Both the position numbers and the translations under genes were made by a program. Below the pieces are notes generated by a model, which was not told the DNA's origin, searched no databases, and was given only the letters and a program-made list of their open reading frames with translations. Shown here one piece after another: positions 16,260-23,145 of a stretch of DNA of 64,000 bases. Numbering within the stretch: position 1 is the first letter of the stretch; every line of letters starts with the position of its first letter. The DNA comes from Desulfosporosinus shakirovi (GTDB lineage: Bacteria > Bacillota > Desulfitobacteriia > Desulfitobacteriales > Desulfitobacteriaceae): the NCBI RefSeq assembly GCF_020595055.1, contig NZ_JAJDOO010000010.1:1-64000 (forward strand), read 5' to 3'.

Positions 16260-16292
16260 CCTTTAACAACCTCCAATTCTTCCAATTTAAAA

Positions 16293-16321
16293 AGCCTCTT
16301 GACGCTAAGCGACAAGAGGCT
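16293..16321 (-). terminator. Riboswitch terminator before nrdD
   Basis: On the minus strand AGCCTCTTG, an 11-nt loop and CAAGAGGCT form a 9-bp stem followed by five T. It lies between the cobalamin aptamer and the nrdD start, 34 nt before the ATG, and is the likely off-state structure of the switch. Confidence 0.88.
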
Positions 16322-16389
16322 GTGTATATCCCTGAATACAACACTTACTATGGAACCCCCCTATCGCTCGTAGAGTTATTGGTTCATTA

Positions 16390-16575
16390 AACAAAGGCAG
16401 GTCTTCTGACTTTGGTTCATTAATGCTTCACGCCTTCCCGGTATGGAACCAGTGGCCTTGTGTAAAACATCTCCCCATTACAGTGGCGGGACCGTGCAGG
16501 AATTCAACCTGCTTCCCTTTTAAGCTGTACTCGTAGTACTAGCACCTTTATTTCCATCATTCAATTGATATAATG
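16390..16575 (-). promoter_or_regulatory. Cobalamin (B12) riboswitch controlling nrdD-nrdG
   Basis: The minus strand reads GGGAAGCAGGTTGAATTCCT, then GCACGGTCCCGCCACTGTAA, then a distal GGCCACTGG. This is the AdoCbl riboswitch core with the kissing-loop and B12-box signatures. It lies about 130 nt upstream of nrdD and is followed by a terminator. B12-controlled class I or III reductases are known where a B12-dependent reductase can substitute. Ends are approximate. Confidence 0.93.
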
Positions 16576-16745
16576 TTATCGTAAATCAGCCTAATGTGTC
16601 AACCATTAAGTTGGTAAATAATTCAGCTTGGAGAATCTATCTCTAACAAAATCCGTCTGTTAAAAGGACCTTCGCCAATACTCGTGATACTACTTTATAC
16701 AAATGAATTATTACCGAAACTCTTTCGCTTACTTTAAGCGTAAAC

Positions 16746-16793
16746 ATAAGATAAGAACCAAGTTAGAGCACTCTGACTTGGTTCTTATCTTAT
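16746..16793. repeat. 18-bp perfect palindrome between the riboswitch and the ferritin-like gene
   Basis: ATAAGATAAGAACCAAGT at 16746-16763 pairs exactly with 16776-16793 around a 12-nt loop. There is no T-run on either side. It sits about 70 nt upstream of the ferritin-like gene and may be a leader structure or a bidirectional terminator. Confidence 0.75.
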
Positions 16794-16861
16794 ACATTAT
16801 ACAATGCAGATACCAATCCTAAAGCTATTTCATGATCATTAACAATAAGGAGGTAATCATT

Positions 16862-17170
16862 ATGCCATATTTTGGGAACCCTTTTTCCGGGCTTGCGAAA
16901 GACCGTAAATTAACTGACCAGGAATTAATTAGAGCCATTAGATTCATGATTTCCGCCGAATATGAAGCTATTCAATTGTATATGCAACTAGCTGAATCAA
17001 CAGACAACGAATTAGCCATTGAAGTATTGAAGGATATTGCCGACGAAGAAAAGGTCCATGCCGGAAAGTTTCTAAGACTTTTAAAAGAGTTAGCTCCTGA
17101 CGAAGAAAAATTCTACAAGGAAGGTGCTCAGGAAGTCGAAGAAGAAATTGAGGCCTTGAAGAAAAAATAA
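16862..17170 (+). CDS. Ferritin-like/rubrerythrin-type small iron protein
   Basis: The start at 16862 follows GGAGG at 8 nt; an ATG at 16832 lies before that site. The 102-residue product has one half of a ferritin four-helix bundle. Helix one holds FMISAEYEAIQLYMQLA (Glu33, Glu35). Helix two holds DIADEEKVHAGKFLRLL with the Glu63-x-x-His66 pair. A dimer would be needed to build a di-iron site. The size and motif resemble encapsulin-associated ferritin-like proteins and short rubrerythrins, but no encapsulin gene is adjacent. A role in iron oxidation or storage or in peroxide defence is likely. The acidic-basic tail EVEEEIEALKKK has no obvious targeting peptide. Confidence 0.8.
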   Translation: MPYFGNPFSGLAKDRKLTDQELIRAIRFMISAEYEAIQLYMQLAESTDNELAIEVLKDIADEEKVHAGKFLRLLKELAPDEEKFYKEGAQEVEEEIEALKKK

Positions 17171-17247
17171 GTCCATTTCCGGTGTAAGATGGATGTAAGG
17201 ACAGTGAAATCTCAGTCCCCAAAAAACAAAGTAGTTATGCCATCAAA

Positions 17248-17288
17248 AAGCGTTCTCATTTCACTGTCAAAGTGGAGTGAGAACGCTT
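17248..17288. terminator. Convergent terminator between the ferritin-like gene and znuB
   Basis: An 18-nt arm at 17248-17265 (AAGCGTTCTCA...) pairs with 17271-17288 with two G-U type mismatches and a 5-nt loop. It lies between the 3' ends of two convergent genes, where a shared terminator is expected. Confidence 0.7.
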
Positions 17289-17351
17289 GTATTTTATGTT
17301 ATAGTAGCAAAAGTATCCCATTTAAGCCTTTGGCCATAAGCGCCAAGGTCT

Positions 17352-18215
17352 TTAACCTTGCCCAAGTCTTAATTTCATGACAAAGGTAAGGGCAAAAAAT
17401 CCCGATGTGATCAATACAATTGTTGCTCCGGTAGCTGTTCCCCAAAAGTAGGATAAGATTAACCCTGACAGTCCTGAAATAAGTGCAATCAGAACTGAGT
17501 AACTATGATATTGCCTCATATTTTTCGCGATATTTCGCGATGAAGCTGCCGGTATGATCAAGAGAGAACTAATAATCAGGATTCCAACCCATTGAATAGA
17601 AATTGTCACGATAACCGCCATCATTATGGCAAATAAATATTCATAACGTTTAACCTTTATTCCTCTGCTGCGTGCCAAAGATGGGTTCATACTCGCCAGC
17701 AGAAGCTTATTAAAGATTACGACCCATAATGAGATGACTAGTAAGAAAACAATTCCAAGTGTCAATAAATCTGAGGGGCTAATATTTAAAAAATCTCCAA
17801 TCAGGTACCCTGAATATTTGTTGAACCCTCCATTGCGAGTAAGTATGACTAACCCCAGTGCCACCGCAGTGGAAGAAAATACCCCAATGATGGTATCGGT
17901 GGAAGCCGTATTTGCTTCTTTAACCACAAGAATAGCTATAGTAATCAGCACTGAAAAAGCCAACATTGACCAAATAGGTTTAATCTCCAGGAAAGGGAAG
18001 ATGTTCCCCACTATAACTCCGATTGCAATTCCTGTTAAGGCGGAATGTCCTAATGAATCTGAAAAGAAGGCCATTTTATTATTAACGATCATAGTCCCCA
18101 GCAGTCCGAAAATTGGGGTCACCAATAGCACGCCCAAAAGAGCATTCTTCATAAACCCATACTGCATCCATTCGAAAGGGAGTAATAAATCTACCAGGCT
18201 ATACCATAAGTGCAT
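17352..18215 (-). CDS. znuB: Zinc/manganese-type ABC transporter permease
   Basis: This is a polytopic ABC-3 family permease with about eight helices, including the conserved LLGTMIVNNKMAFFSDSLGHSALTG and SIQWVGILIISSLLIIPAASS. It forms the membrane channel of a metal importer with the ATPase and lipoprotein encoded just upstream. I prefer the ATG at 18215, preceded by an AGGATAGGGTGG stretch, over 18236, which has no spaced ribosome-binding site. Either start overlaps the end of the ATPase gene. Zinc is inferred from the neighbouring Fur-family gene; manganese is possible. Confidence 0.88.
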   Translation of the reverse strand: MHLWYSLVDLLLPFEWMQYGFMKNALLGVLLVTPIFGLLGTMIVNNKMAFFSDSLGHSALTGIAIGVIVGNIFPFLEIKPIWSMLAFSVLITIAILVVKEANTASTDTIIGVFSSTAVALGLVILTRNGGFNKYSGYLIGDFLNISPSDLLTLGIVFLLVISLWVVIFNKLLLASMNPSLARSRGIKVKRYEYLFAIMMAVIVTISIQWVGILIISSLLIIPAASSRNIAKNMRQYHSYSVLIALISGLSGLILSYFWGTATGATIVLITSGFFALTFVMKLRLGQG

Positions 18216-19014
18216 TGGCCACCCTATCCTTCTCATCCTTTTGGAAACGATTAGACCAATCTAACCCAAAGGTCTGAATTACTTTCTCATTGGTAAAGAC
18301 TTCTTGGGGAGTCCCGCAGCATTCAATCGTCTTATTATTAACGAAGGCCACCCTGTCAGCATACTCCGCCACCAAATTAAGATCATGGGAAACTAATATA
18401 ATGGATAAATCATAGTTTTTACGCAGGGTTGAAACTGTCTGATAGAATAGTTCCAATCCTTTCTGATCAATCCCTGATACGGGTTCATCCAATAGCAGGA
18501 GATGAGGAATTGGATCAAGGGCCAGTGCTAATAAGACTCTTTGTAACTCACCGCCTGATAACCCCCCTAAGCGTTTATTGATTAGGTGTTCTCCATGAGT
18601 TCGGGCTAAGCTTTCTCTGACACCTTCACGTATCCTTTTCGGATACCCGACCCAAATTGGGATATTTGTATGTGCCGCAGCAAATAGATCAAGCACACTG
18701 GTTGGGGAAGTAGAGTCTAAATCAAGCTTTTGCGGAACATAACCCATGGAAGGCCTAGTTATTCCATTATTTGCATCAAGAAATTGAAGTTCCCCAGTAT
18801 GAGAAATTTCTCCTAAAATAGCCTTGAGTAGTGTGCTTTTCCCCGCACCATTAGGGCCTATGACCGCTGTCAAATCTCCACAATGAATGTGGAGATTGAC
18901 ATCCTTCAATATTTCTATGCCGCTGCGTTTAACTCCGAAGTTATTAATTTTGGTACAACATAAATTGCATTCACAAGTTTTACACTCGGAATTTACACAT
19001 TTTGGATGCTTCAT
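18199..19014 (-). CDS. znuC: Zinc/manganese-type ABC transporter ATPase with a Cys-rich N-terminus
   Basis: Walker A is GPNGAGKST (residues 53-61), the signature is LSGGELQRVLLAL, and Walker B is LLLLDEPVSGID. The H-loop appears in IILVSHDLNLVAEY. It powers the metal importer of this operon. Unusually, the first 20 residues hold six Cys (6, 11, 14, 16, 19, 20; CKTCECNLCC), which ZnuC/MntB ATPases normally lack. These could bind the transported metal or act as a cytoplasmic sensor. The start overlaps the end of the lipoprotein gene by 4 nt. Confidence 0.9.
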   Translation of the reverse strand: MKHPKCVNSECKTCECNLCCTKINNFGVKRSGIEILKDVNLHIHCGDLTAVIGPNGAGKSTLLKAILGEISHTGELQFLDANNGITRPSMGYVPQKLDLDSTSPTSVLDLFAAAHTNIPIWVGYPKRIREGVRESLARTHGEHLINKRLGGLSGGELQRVLLALALDPIPHLLLLDEPVSGIDQKGLELFYQTVSTLRKNYDLSIILVSHDLNLVAEYADRVAFVNNKTIECCGTPQEVFTNEKVIQTFGLDWSNRFQKDEKDRVANALMV

Positions 19015-19940
19015 TTCAACGCCTCTTGCAAAGTAATGAGATTACTCTCCATAAGATTAACATAAGCATCTGCCTCCATAGGCCCTGTTACAATTGGATC
19101 AAGGATATAAACCTTAGCCCCCGTCTCTTTAGCAATGGTATCCGCTGCTTTGGTAGGATATTGGGGTTCAGCAAATAGGGCCTTAATCTCTAGAGTTTTA
19201 ATCTGTTCTATTGTTTCACTTAATTCTTTGGCGCTAGGTGCGGAACCCGGCTCCCGTTCAATAACTCCTACCGTATTCAAGTTAAATTCCTTTGCGAAAT
19301 ATGGAAAGGCCTCATGAAATGTGACGATATTAGGTTGTTGCACTCCATCTAAAGTTTGATGCATTTTAGTCCTAAGTGCTTCAAGCTTCTCAATATAGGC
19401 TTGGGTATTTTCCTGATATTTGGAGGCATGTGGGGGATCCAAGGAAGCAAGTTGAGCTCCGATGGTTTTAACTTGGGCAATGGCATTGGTAACACTCAAC
19501 CAAACATGGGGATTATCTCCTTCATCTCCGTCTCCTTGAATTAATGGAATACCTTGACTTGAATCAATGACTTTTAGATCAGGAATTTGACTTATAACTT
19601 TATCCATAAAGGATTCCATTCCTGCCCCATTAATGACTAGAATTTGAGCACCCTCTAAATTCTTCATATCGTCAGGAGTAACCGCATAGTCATGCAGGCA
19701 TCCGGTCGTAGGCTTAGTCAAACTCACAACATTCACATCAGGGACATCCCTAGTAATATTTAAAGTAAAGATATACATAGGGTAGAATGAAGCTGCTATA
19801 GTTAAGGATCTTTCGGTCTTAGTATCTGTGTTCTGACTGATAATAGGCTTAACCTCGTTATTTGTCCCACATCCACTTAATACCAATACCAGAAGACTCA
19901 CTAATACCACCCAGACAAGTTTTGACTTCTTCAAATACAT
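19011..19940 (-). CDS. znuA: Zinc/manganese-type ABC substrate-binding lipoprotein
   Basis: The 309-residue cluster A-I binding protein has a lipobox LSGC (Cys24). Its metal site residues come from a His in GCLHDYAV, a His in NPHVWLS, a His in TFHEAFPYFAKEF and an acidic residue in FAEPQYPTKAA. The first ligand loop TKPTTGCLHDY differs from the usual PxxxxPHxY by having Cys next to Leu-His. The His-rich loop common in ZnuA is short or missing. It leads the znuA-C-B operon and is preceded by a palindrome that may be an operator. Confidence 0.9.
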   Translation of the reverse strand: MYLKKSKLVWVVLVSLLVLVLSGCGTNNEVKPIISQNTDTKTERSLTIAASFYPMYIFTLNITRDVPDVNVVSLTKPTTGCLHDYAVTPDDMKNLEGAQILVINGAGMESFMDKVISQIPDLKVIDSSQGIPLIQGDGDEGDNPHVWLSVTNAIAQVKTIGAQLASLDPPHASKYQENTQAYIEKLEALRTKMHQTLDGVQQPNIVTFHEAFPYFAKEFNLNTVGVIEREPGSAPSAKELSETIEQIKTLEIKALFAEPQYPTKAADTIAKETGAKVYILDPIVTGPMEADAYVNLMESNLITLQEALK

Positions 19941-19953
19941 TTACCTCCTTCAC

Positions 19954-19976
19954 CAAATGCAACTGCCTTGCATTTG
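19954..19976. promoter_or_regulatory. Candidate metal-regulator operator before znuA
   Basis: CAAATGCAA (19954-19962) and TTGCATTTG (19968-19976) form a perfect 9-5-9 palindrome immediately upstream of the znuA ribosome-binding site. The adjacent divergent gene encodes a Fur-family repressor. It does not match the Bacillus Zur or Fur box, so assignment is by position and symmetry only. Confidence 0.5.
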
Positions 19977-20169
19977 CATATCTAAATAGATTATACTCTA
20001 TTATTAACAATTGTAAACCATTATTTTACTTCTTAATCTTTTATAAATTTATCAAAATAGTGCATAGGTACTGCATTAAATTCCTATATATAGTAATTAA
20101 ACGAGTAAAAATATTGCTAAAATATAAAAAAAGATTAAAATGGACATAGAAAGCAATTGAAGAATAGGA

Positions 20170-20637
20170 ATGATCTTGTTGGAAGAAAACTCTAAGTATA
20201 AAGAATTGCTGAATCGTGAAGGTATTAAAAGCACTCGGCACAGAAATGCTATCCTTAAACTCCTCGAAGAATCTGAATTTCCACAAACTGCAGAACAACT
20301 ATATATAACCTTAAGAGAAAAAACTGCCTCAATAGATTTATCAACTGTATATAGAACCCTTGATACCTTTGCCTCGAAAAGCTTAGTCCTTAAATCCAAT
20401 AGAGTTGATGATGGTAAAGCTTTATATGAACTTAACCACAATGAGCATAAACACCATCTTTTATGCGTGGGCTGCCACAAATTAATTTCGATAGAAGACT
20501 GTCCTATTGGTGAATTAAAGCAAACTCTAAAAAATAAGATAGATTTTGACATTACAGGGCATAAACTGGAAATTTATGGCTATTGTCATGATTGTAAAAA
20601 ATATAAACTGCCTCCTTCAGATCATGACAACTTGTAA
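20170..20637 (+). CDS. zur: Fur family transcriptional regulator, probably Zur
   Basis: The 155-residue protein has the winged-helix DNA-binding domain (GIKSTRHRNAILKLLEES, SIDLSTVYRTLDTF) followed by the dimerisation domain. The structural zinc site uses CVGCH and a later CHDC, and metal-sensing His occur in HNEHKHHLLC. It is divergent from znuA-C-B with about 230 nt between, the standard arrangement for a zinc-uptake repressor. Fur or PerR function is not excluded. The start has only a weak AGGA before it. Confidence 0.85.
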   Translation: MILLEENSKYKELLNREGIKSTRHRNAILKLLEESEFPQTAEQLYITLREKTASIDLSTVYRTLDTFASKSLVLKSNRVDDGKALYELNHNEHKHHLLCVGCHKLISIEDCPIGELKQTLKNKIDFDITGHKLEIYGYCHDCKKYKLPPSDHDNL

Positions 20638-20877
20638 TTCTCTCTATTTTAAAAGAAGTTTTTACGTTTGTTTAGCTTTGCAGGAAATATTTTTTAGCTG
20701 GCGAATAAATTATAAACCGAAGTAAGTGGTTATTCACCGCCAAGACTCGAACAACAATGTTCGAAGTTAGTAACACTGCCCTAATGGCAAGTTCTCGTGA
20801 TGGCGATAAGGGACCTTCAAAAAGTATGTAACGATAAGTCATACTTCTGTCTAAGACAAAAAGAAGGAGTAATCTAT

Positions 20878-21078
20878 ATGTGTGAAGCCAATGCCTATCT
20901 TAAAGATGGCGAAAAGGAAGTTATGTTCATGGAATCAGTCGATGTTATTGAGCCATACGAAAATGGCCTAAAGCTTATCGACATTTTTGGAATGCAGAAG
21001 TTTATTCAAGCTAAAATCAAAGATATGACCCTTCTTAACCACAGAATTGTATTGGAAAGAGTCGATAAGCAACTGTAA
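20878..21078 (+). CDS. cooT: CooT family nickel-binding protein (paralogue 2)
   Basis: The 66-residue product MCEANAYLKDGEKEVMFMES is clearly related to the protein at 12268. It keeps Cys2 as the likely Ni(II) ligand and ends TLLNHRIVLERVDKQL. The start at 20878 has AAGGAG upstream. The trmO gene begins 14 nt after its stop and is probably co-transcribed. The 240-nt upstream region contains several short hairpins (TCGAAC/GTTCGA, AAGTATG/CATACTT) that could form a structured leader. Confidence 0.85.
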   Translation: MCEANAYLKDGEKEVMFMESVDVIEPYENGLKLIDIFGMQKFIQAKIKDMTLLNHRIVLERVDKQL

Positions 21079-21092
21079 GAAAGGGGCTTCAT

Positions 21093-21671
21093 ATGTCCAT
21101 TGCATTTCAATCGATTGGTACAATCCATACACCCTATTTTGCCTTAAATGCCCCTCATCAAGCAATCCCCAATGCACCCGGTGATTTCTGGATTACATTA
21201 CATCCGGACTACGCCACTGCCCTTGAAGGTTTGCGAACCTTCAACTATATATATGTTATATATCACCTAAATGAGGCGACCTCACCCATAGAACTGCTTA
21301 CCAGATCCCCTTGGGCTCCTGAAATTGAAATCGGACTCTTTGCCAGCCGTTCTGCTAATAGGCCCAACCCCTTGGGCCTAAGTATTGTTCAAATAAAGGA
21401 TCTGCACAATAATGAATTAATTATTTCTGGAATTGATGCCTATAATGGAACTCCCTTAATTGATATTAAGCCGTATATTCATTTCCTCGACAGCAAAGAG
21501 GACGCAAATAATGGCTGGTTAGACGCTCTTCCTGATAGGAAACATACAATGGCTCATGCTCTTGGGGTTTCTCACAGCCACCAAACAGTTCAAGTTGACA
21601 ATCAGCACACTCATGATCATCACGATCTCTTACATAGACAAACTAAGCATCTGCACAATCATAACGACTAA
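21093..21671 (+). CDS. trmO: tRNA (N6-threonylcarbamoyl-A37) methyltransferase TrmO with His-rich tail
   Basis: Residues 1 to about 150 match the TsaA/TrmO beta-barrel: FQSIGTIHTPY, the aromatic/acidic LEGLRTFNYIYVIYHLNE, FASRSANRPNPLGLS and the DAYNGTPLIDIKPY motif. TrmO methylates t6A37 of tRNA using SAM. A roughly 40-residue C-terminal tail follows with about 13 His (HSHQ, HTHDHHD, HLHNHND), which ordinary TrmO lacks and which should bind nickel or zinc. AAAGGGG precedes the ATG. The cooT gene immediately upstream suggests a metal-linked context. Confidence 0.88.
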   Translation: MSIAFQSIGTIHTPYFALNAPHQAIPNAPGDFWITLHPDYATALEGLRTFNYIYVIYHLNEATSPIELLTRSPWAPEIEIGLFASRSANRPNPLGLSIVQIKDLHNNELIISGIDAYNGTPLIDIKPYIHFLDSKEDANNGWLDALPDRKHTMAHALGVSHSHQTVQVDNQHTHDHHDLLHRQTKHLHNHND

Positions 21672-21717
21672 AACAAATTGGCTTTTCTCCACTTTATAAC
21701 GCAAGTCCAAGTCTAAT

Positions 21718-21898
21718 AAAAAATATAGGGGTCGTAACGAAACTTGAGATTTTTTCAAACTGGTGGTGCCTTATCCCAAAATAGAGGACTGTACACCTTT
21801 GAAGTGGTGAACAGTCCTCCAATATATACGGGAATTACAAATAGAGTGGGGATAAAACAAACCGGAAAACAAGTTTCGTTACATCCCCTATATTTTTT
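21718..21898. mobile_element. 181-bp MITE-like element: nested palindrome with 29-bp terminal inverted repeats
   Basis: The left end 21718-21746 (AAAAAATATAGGGG ... GTAACGAAACTTG) and the right end 21870-21898 are inverted copies matching at 27 of 29 positions. The middle holds a second palindrome, GAGGACTGTACACC to GGTGAACAGTCCTC, with one mismatch and an 8-nt loop. No open frame is present. It fills the gap between trmO and the Mn-catalase gene. A target duplication could not be seen. Confidence 0.8.
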
Positions 21899-21925
21899 GT
21901 TGGGGGATCTAAAACCTAGAGGGTA

Positions 21926-22750
21926 TTAATGTTGGTTAGGAGTAGGATTGGGATTTGGAGTAGGTTGTGGTTGAGCATACTGCGGGTTATTTCGCGTATG
22001 GTCATTATACCCTGGCTGAACTTCCTTGGCTCCCGCTGGTTGAGGATCTTTACCATACTGTGCGGGACCGCCATACTTTTCATTAGGGTTCTCTTCATAT
22101 GAAATCTCGTTGCCTTGGTTCCAAGGGCCTCTGCTATCACCCATACCTGTGGACATATTCATGTACTTCTTAGAAAAATCAGAATCACGGAAGTCTTTGT
22201 CCACTCCGCTGCCTTGTAAAGTGTTGATGGCTTGCATGAAGGAGAAGTTATGTGATTCCTCACGACTTAACAGGAATCGGATCATGTCTTTGACCCCTGC
22301 GTCGTCTGTTTGTTGGAGAAGGCGCTCATAAATCAGTTTCGCACGAAGTTCAGCTCCGGCGTTTGACATAAGATCAGTATAAAGATCACCCGTTGAGTTA
22401 ATATAGTTAGCGGTCCAAGGTTCTCCACCTGAGTTAATCAGAAGCGGACCACCTCCGAGCAGGGCCATATGATTAGCCGCGAAATCTTTAGGAATGCTAT
22501 CGACTGGACCGATCAGCATACCCAGACACTCACCCACCATTTCTAAATGACTTAATTCTTCAGCTGCGATATCTTGCAATAAATCCCGAATCTTTGGATC
22601 ATTGCATCCTAAACTCTGAGAAAAATATTGCATGGCTGCTTTAAGTTCACCATTGCCACCGCCAAATTGTTCAAGTAATAGAACTGCAAATCGAGGATCC
22701 GGCTGATCGACATGTACGGTATACTCCATATCTTTGACATGTTTAAACAT
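21926..22750 (-). CDS. Manganese catalase
   Basis: This 274-residue protein belongs to the non-haem Mn-catalase family (also called CotJC/YdbD-like in spore formers). It shows FGGGNGELKAAMQYFSQS and the di-manganese motif AAEELSHLEMVGE. Later come AGAELRAKLIYERLLQQ and SREESHNFSFMQAI with the second Glu/His pair. It breaks down hydrogen peroxide. The C-terminal 60 residues are Pro/Asn-rich (PNPNPTPNQH) and probably disordered. GGAGG precedes the ATG. Confidence 0.9.
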   Translation of the reverse strand: MFKHVKDMEYTVHVDQPDPRFAVLLLEQFGGGNGELKAAMQYFSQSLGCNDPKIRDLLQDIAAEELSHLEMVGECLGMLIGPVDSIPKDFAANHMALLGGGPLLINSGGEPWTANYINSTGDLYTDLMSNAGAELRAKLIYERLLQQTDDAGVKDMIRFLLSREESHNFSFMQAINTLQGSGVDKDFRDSDFSKKYMNMSTGMGDSRGPWNQGNEISYEENPNEKYGGPAQYGKDPQPAGAKEVQPGYNDHTRNNPQYAQPQPTPNPNPTPNQH

Positions 22751-22882
22751 TATAGACCTCCTTTTATGTTGTAAATAGTCAAAAGACTCATTTCAATATC
22801 TATTATTTGATTGACTTCAGGTTTTTATCCAAGTATTGTTGGTCGTTAATGCTCTCTCCTACTCTTTAAGAAAAAAAATAGG

Positions 22883-22918
22883 TTCTTGAATCTGTTATGA
22901 ACTATACAGATTCAAGAA
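22883..22918 (-). terminator. Terminator of the Mrp antiporter operon
   Basis: TTCTTGAATCTGT (22883-22895) and its exact complement (22906-22918) form a 13-bp stem. On the minus strand it is followed by a long T-run (A-run at 22871-22878). The 220 nt between it and the last mrp gene contain another hairpin at about 23072-23102 and no gene that I can support. Confidence 0.85.
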
Positions 22919-23145
22919 ACCTTTATCTCATGTAATCTCCAGCCCAGCGGCTGATCCGAATTTTATTGTGCAACCGATCTAGTCGAATAACTTACGCGCC
23001 GTAGAATGGAGTCTACTCCCTTCGCGCTTAAGTGTTCCTACTGGAGCCTTTCGTCACCGAAGTAAGATAAGGGACACCTACTTGAAGAAGTGGGTGTCTC
23101 AGTATTGATAACAACTTAAGGAAATCGTCTTGAGCAAGTTATTTT

